DNA of 8,271 bases from Ignavibacteriaceae bacterium (GTDB taxonomy: Bacteria > Bacteroidota > Ignavibacteria > Ignavibacteriales > Ignavibacteriaceae), in NCBI GenBank assembly GCA_031292465.1, contig JARLHB010000006.1:1-8271 (forward strand), in the 5' to 3' direction. Position numbers and translations under genes: made by a program. Under the pieces are notes generated by a model. That model was not told the DNA's origin, searched no databases, and was given only the letters and a program-made list of their open reading frames with translations. Every line of letters starts with the position of its first letter. The stretch's first letter is position 1. Below, piece after piece: positions 6,372 through 8,271 of the stretch.

Positions 6372-8102
6372 ATGAAAAAAATAGTTATCTATTATCCGAC
6401 GGAAATAACTTCTATTCAGGATATGGTGATTAAATCCGCTTCTATGTATCAGAACAAAACTGCACTGGAAGACCTTGCAAATACACCTATAGGATATCTA
6501 ACATATAACCAGCTTTTAGAGACACTTGTTAAATTTGGAAGCGCACTGAAAAAATTAGGCCTTCCCGAAAGGTCTCATATTGCTGTTATAAGTGAAAATA
6601 TAGTCCAGTGGGCACTCACTTACCTGGCTTCAATGATGTTTAATTATGTAATAGTGCCAATTGATAAAAATCTAAATACAAATGAGGTCCTGAATATTAT
6701 TCATGAATCCGATGCGGAAGCTATTGTCTTTTCAGAATCATTTGAGTCTGTATTTAGAGATAGAATGAGTTCATTGAAGAAAATGAAATATTATATCAGT
6801 ATGGACCTTCCAACGGCAAAAGAAAATATTTATTCAATGTCAGAACTGATCAATTCTTCGGGAACAGTTAGCATGAAAGAGCTTCCTCAGATTAATCCGG
6901 ACGAGATGGCGGAAATTATTTTTACCTCCGGATCATTAGGCCGGGCTAAAGCTGTTATGCTTACACAAAAAAATCTTGCTGCTAATCTTATGGGTATGAC
7001 GGGCCTTATAGATATTTTCCCATCTGACAAGTTTTTATCTGTATTGCCTATTCATCATAAATATGAATGTACCTGCGGAATGCTTTGTCCCCTGCATTCA
7101 GGAGCATCGGTTCATTACGCCCGTTCTTTAAAAACAGTTGTTGATGATTTACAAAGTGTAAAGGCCACGCTTCTTTTAGGCTTACCTCTTCTTTTTGAAA
7201 AAATGTTTAAACAGATTTATAAGTCAATAAATAAAGATAAAGTTAAATCCAAAGTAATTCCTCCTTTAATTGCCGTTACAAATATTGCCTCTGCAATCGG
7301 GTGGAAAAGTTTAAAGAAAGTAATATTTAAGGAGCTGCATGAAAAATTTGGAGGCTCTATAAGAATATTCGTTGCCGGCGGGGCGGCACCCGATCCGAAA
7401 ATAGCAAAAGGATTAAGAGAATTTGGCTTTATGTTTATCCAGGGATATGGATTGACTGAAGGATCGCCAATAGTAGCGTTAAATCAATTGGAAAATTTTA
7501 AAGACGATGCTGCAGGCCTTCCTTTGCCGGGCATTGAAATAAAAATTAGTAACCCGTCATCCGACGGAATTGGTGAGATTTATGCAAAAGGTGATAGCAT
7601 TATGATTGGCTATTACAAAAACGAAAAACTGACGGAAGAAGCTTTTGAGGACGGCTGGTTTAAAACCGGAGATTTGGGGTATATTGATACGGATGGCTTT
7701 TTGCATATCAGCGGAAGAAAGAAAAATGTTATCTTATCAAAAAATGGTGAAAATGTATTCCCTGAGGAAATAGAAGATATCCTAAACCGTAATCCTTATG
7801 TACTGGAATCATTGGTTTTCGGGGAAAAGAATGATAAAAATGATGAGATTATTGCCGTACAAATAGTAATAGAGGCGGAATCGTTTATAGAGTATTCCGA
7901 AGTTAACAATATTAAGATTACTGATGAATTAATCCGGGAAACTATAGCTAAAGTTGTTAAAGAAGTTAATAAAGAATTACCGCTACATAAACAAATCAGG
8001 AAATTTTATATTCGCGATTTGGAATTTGAAAAGACTACTACTCAAAAAATTAAAAGATTTCTTGTTGATTCACGGAACGTTACTAATGGTGTTGAGTCTT
8101 AA
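6372..8102 (+). CDS. AMP-forming acyl-CoA synthetase-like enzyme (long-chain fatty acid:CoA ligase family)
   Basis: Encodes 576 aa, a normal length for an ANL-superfamily ligase. Family chemistry: ATP activates a carboxylate to an acyl-AMP, which is transferred to CoA or a carrier thiol. Core motifs in order: P-loop TSGSLGRAKAVML (185-197), LPIHHKYECTCGMLCPL (225-241), GGAAPDP (336-342), GYGLTEGSP (358-366), TGDLG (432-436) with Asp434, hinge GRKKN (448-452) and C-terminal TTTQKIKR (555-562) with probable catalytic Lys559. The HH and GYGLTEG segments resemble long-chain fatty-acyl ligases; the exact substrate cannot be read. The P-loop departs from the usual TSGTTGxPKG: Leu189, Ala192 and Ala194 replace Thr, Pro and Gly, while Lys193 is kept. 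AGGG lies three bases before the ATG, with another AGG nine bases before it. TTGGAA and TATGAT (6327-6353) could be a promoter, but the 15-base spacer is short. Convergent with a DedA-like gene four bases away. Confidence 0.9.
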   Translation: MKKIVIYYPTEITSIQDMVIKSASMYQNKTALEDLANTPIGYLTYNQLLETLVKFGSALKKLGLPERSHIAVISENIVQWALTYLASMMFNYVIVPIDKNLNTNEVLNIIHESDAEAIVFSESFESVFRDRMSSLKKMKYYISMDLPTAKENIYSMSELINSSGTVSMKELPQINPDEMAEIIFTSGSLGRAKAVMLTQKNLAANLMGMTGLIDIFPSDKFLSVLPIHHKYECTCGMLCPLHSGASVHYARSLKTVVDDLQSVKATLLLGLPLLFEKMFKQIYKSINKDKVKSKVIPPLIAVTNIASAIGWKSLKKVIFKELHEKFGGSIRIFVAGGAAPDPKIAKGLREFGFMFIQGYGLTEGSPIVALNQLENFKDDAAGLPLPGIEIKISNPSSDGIGEIYAKGDSIMIGYYKNEKLTEEAFEDGWFKTGDLGYIDTDGFLHISGRKKNVILSKNGENVFPEEIEDILNRNPYVLESLVFGEKNDKNDEIIAVQIVIEAESFIEYSEVNNIKITDELIRETIAKVVKEVNKELPLHKQIRKFYIRDLEFEKTTTQKIKRFLVDSRNVTNGVES

Positions 8103-8106
8103 CAGC

Positions 8107-8271
8107 CTATTGCTTACTGTCATCCTTTTTGTGGAAAAATTTTCTGTATAAGTAAAAAAGTATTAGGATTATACCGGCAGCAATAGAAATTGAAACTATG
8201 TTGTGATTAATTGAGTGCAACACTACCCTGGAATGCTTCCCAAAGAAATAGCCGATAGACAGGAAGGTCAC
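8107..8271 (-). CDS. DedA-family membrane protein, C-terminal fragment (5' part outside window)
   Basis: The minus frame from the right edge to TAG at 8107 gives 54 residues: VTFLSIGYFFGKH, then RVVLHSINHNIVSIS, one hydrophobic span IAAGIILILFYLYRKF, and a lysine-rich tail ending KKDDSKQ. The GYFFGKH element followed by an amphipathic stretch, a single C-terminal helix and a basic tail fits the end of DedA/SNARE-associated (VTT domain) membrane proteins, some of which flip lipids such as undecaprenyl phosphate. The main VTT domain is outside the window, so this rests on the tail alone. No terminator is visible in the four bases between it and the convergent synthetase gene. Confidence 0.6.
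   Translation of the reverse strand: MTFLSIGYFFGKHSRVVLHSINHNIVSISIAAGIILILFYLYRKFFHKKDDSKQ

Noticed and set aside
7954..8151. Plus-strand open frame across the end of the synthetase gene
   Set aside because: Overlaps the synthetase C-terminus in another frame and the convergent DedA-like end; no independent support.

Overview
The window looks like an AT-rich genome of the Ignavibacteria or a near relative in the Bacteroidota/Chlorobi group. The best evidence is the C-terminal secretion signal of the first gene (NYPNPFNPS followed by a VYDILGREI-type strand). This is the usual form of the type IX secretion (T9SS) type A sorting domain in that lineage. Coding is moderately dense and the intergenic DNA is very AT-rich. 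No rRNA, tRNA, CRISPR array or intact mobile element is visible.

Positions 1-3889, minus strand: a two-gene operon for exported proteins. An uncharacterised secreted protein of 253 aa is followed, with an ATGA stop/start overlap, by a very large multidomain metalloprotease that runs off the left edge. The protease reads signal peptide, fibronectin-III-like, IPT/TIG, matrixin-like zinc protease (HEFGHWVGLDD), second fnIII-like, right-handed beta-helix, helical repeats and T9SS sorting domain.

Positions 3890-4490: a gene-poor stretch. It ends in a 57-codon plus-strand remnant matching the C-terminus of YdeI/OmpD-associated (OmdA) proteins, with no usable start.

Positions 4494-5630, minus strand: the most interesting part. 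A DUF4395 membrane protein and a membrane-anchored thioredoxin-like protein form a tight pair. Upstream lies a 36-codon ORF containing C-T-C-M-C-C-C, followed by a strong intrinsic terminator. A GC-rich segment just after the cysteine codons is perfectly complementary to the 5' arm of that terminator. This is the layout of a cysteine-responsive transcription attenuator: leader peptide, antiterminator, terminator, then thiol-redox/sulfur genes.

Positions 5832-8102, plus strand: a small four-helix membrane protein of unknown function, then an AMP-forming acyl-CoA synthetase-like enzyme with an unusual P-loop. The right edge holds the C-terminal end of a probable DedA-family membrane protein on the minus strand, convergent with the synthetase.
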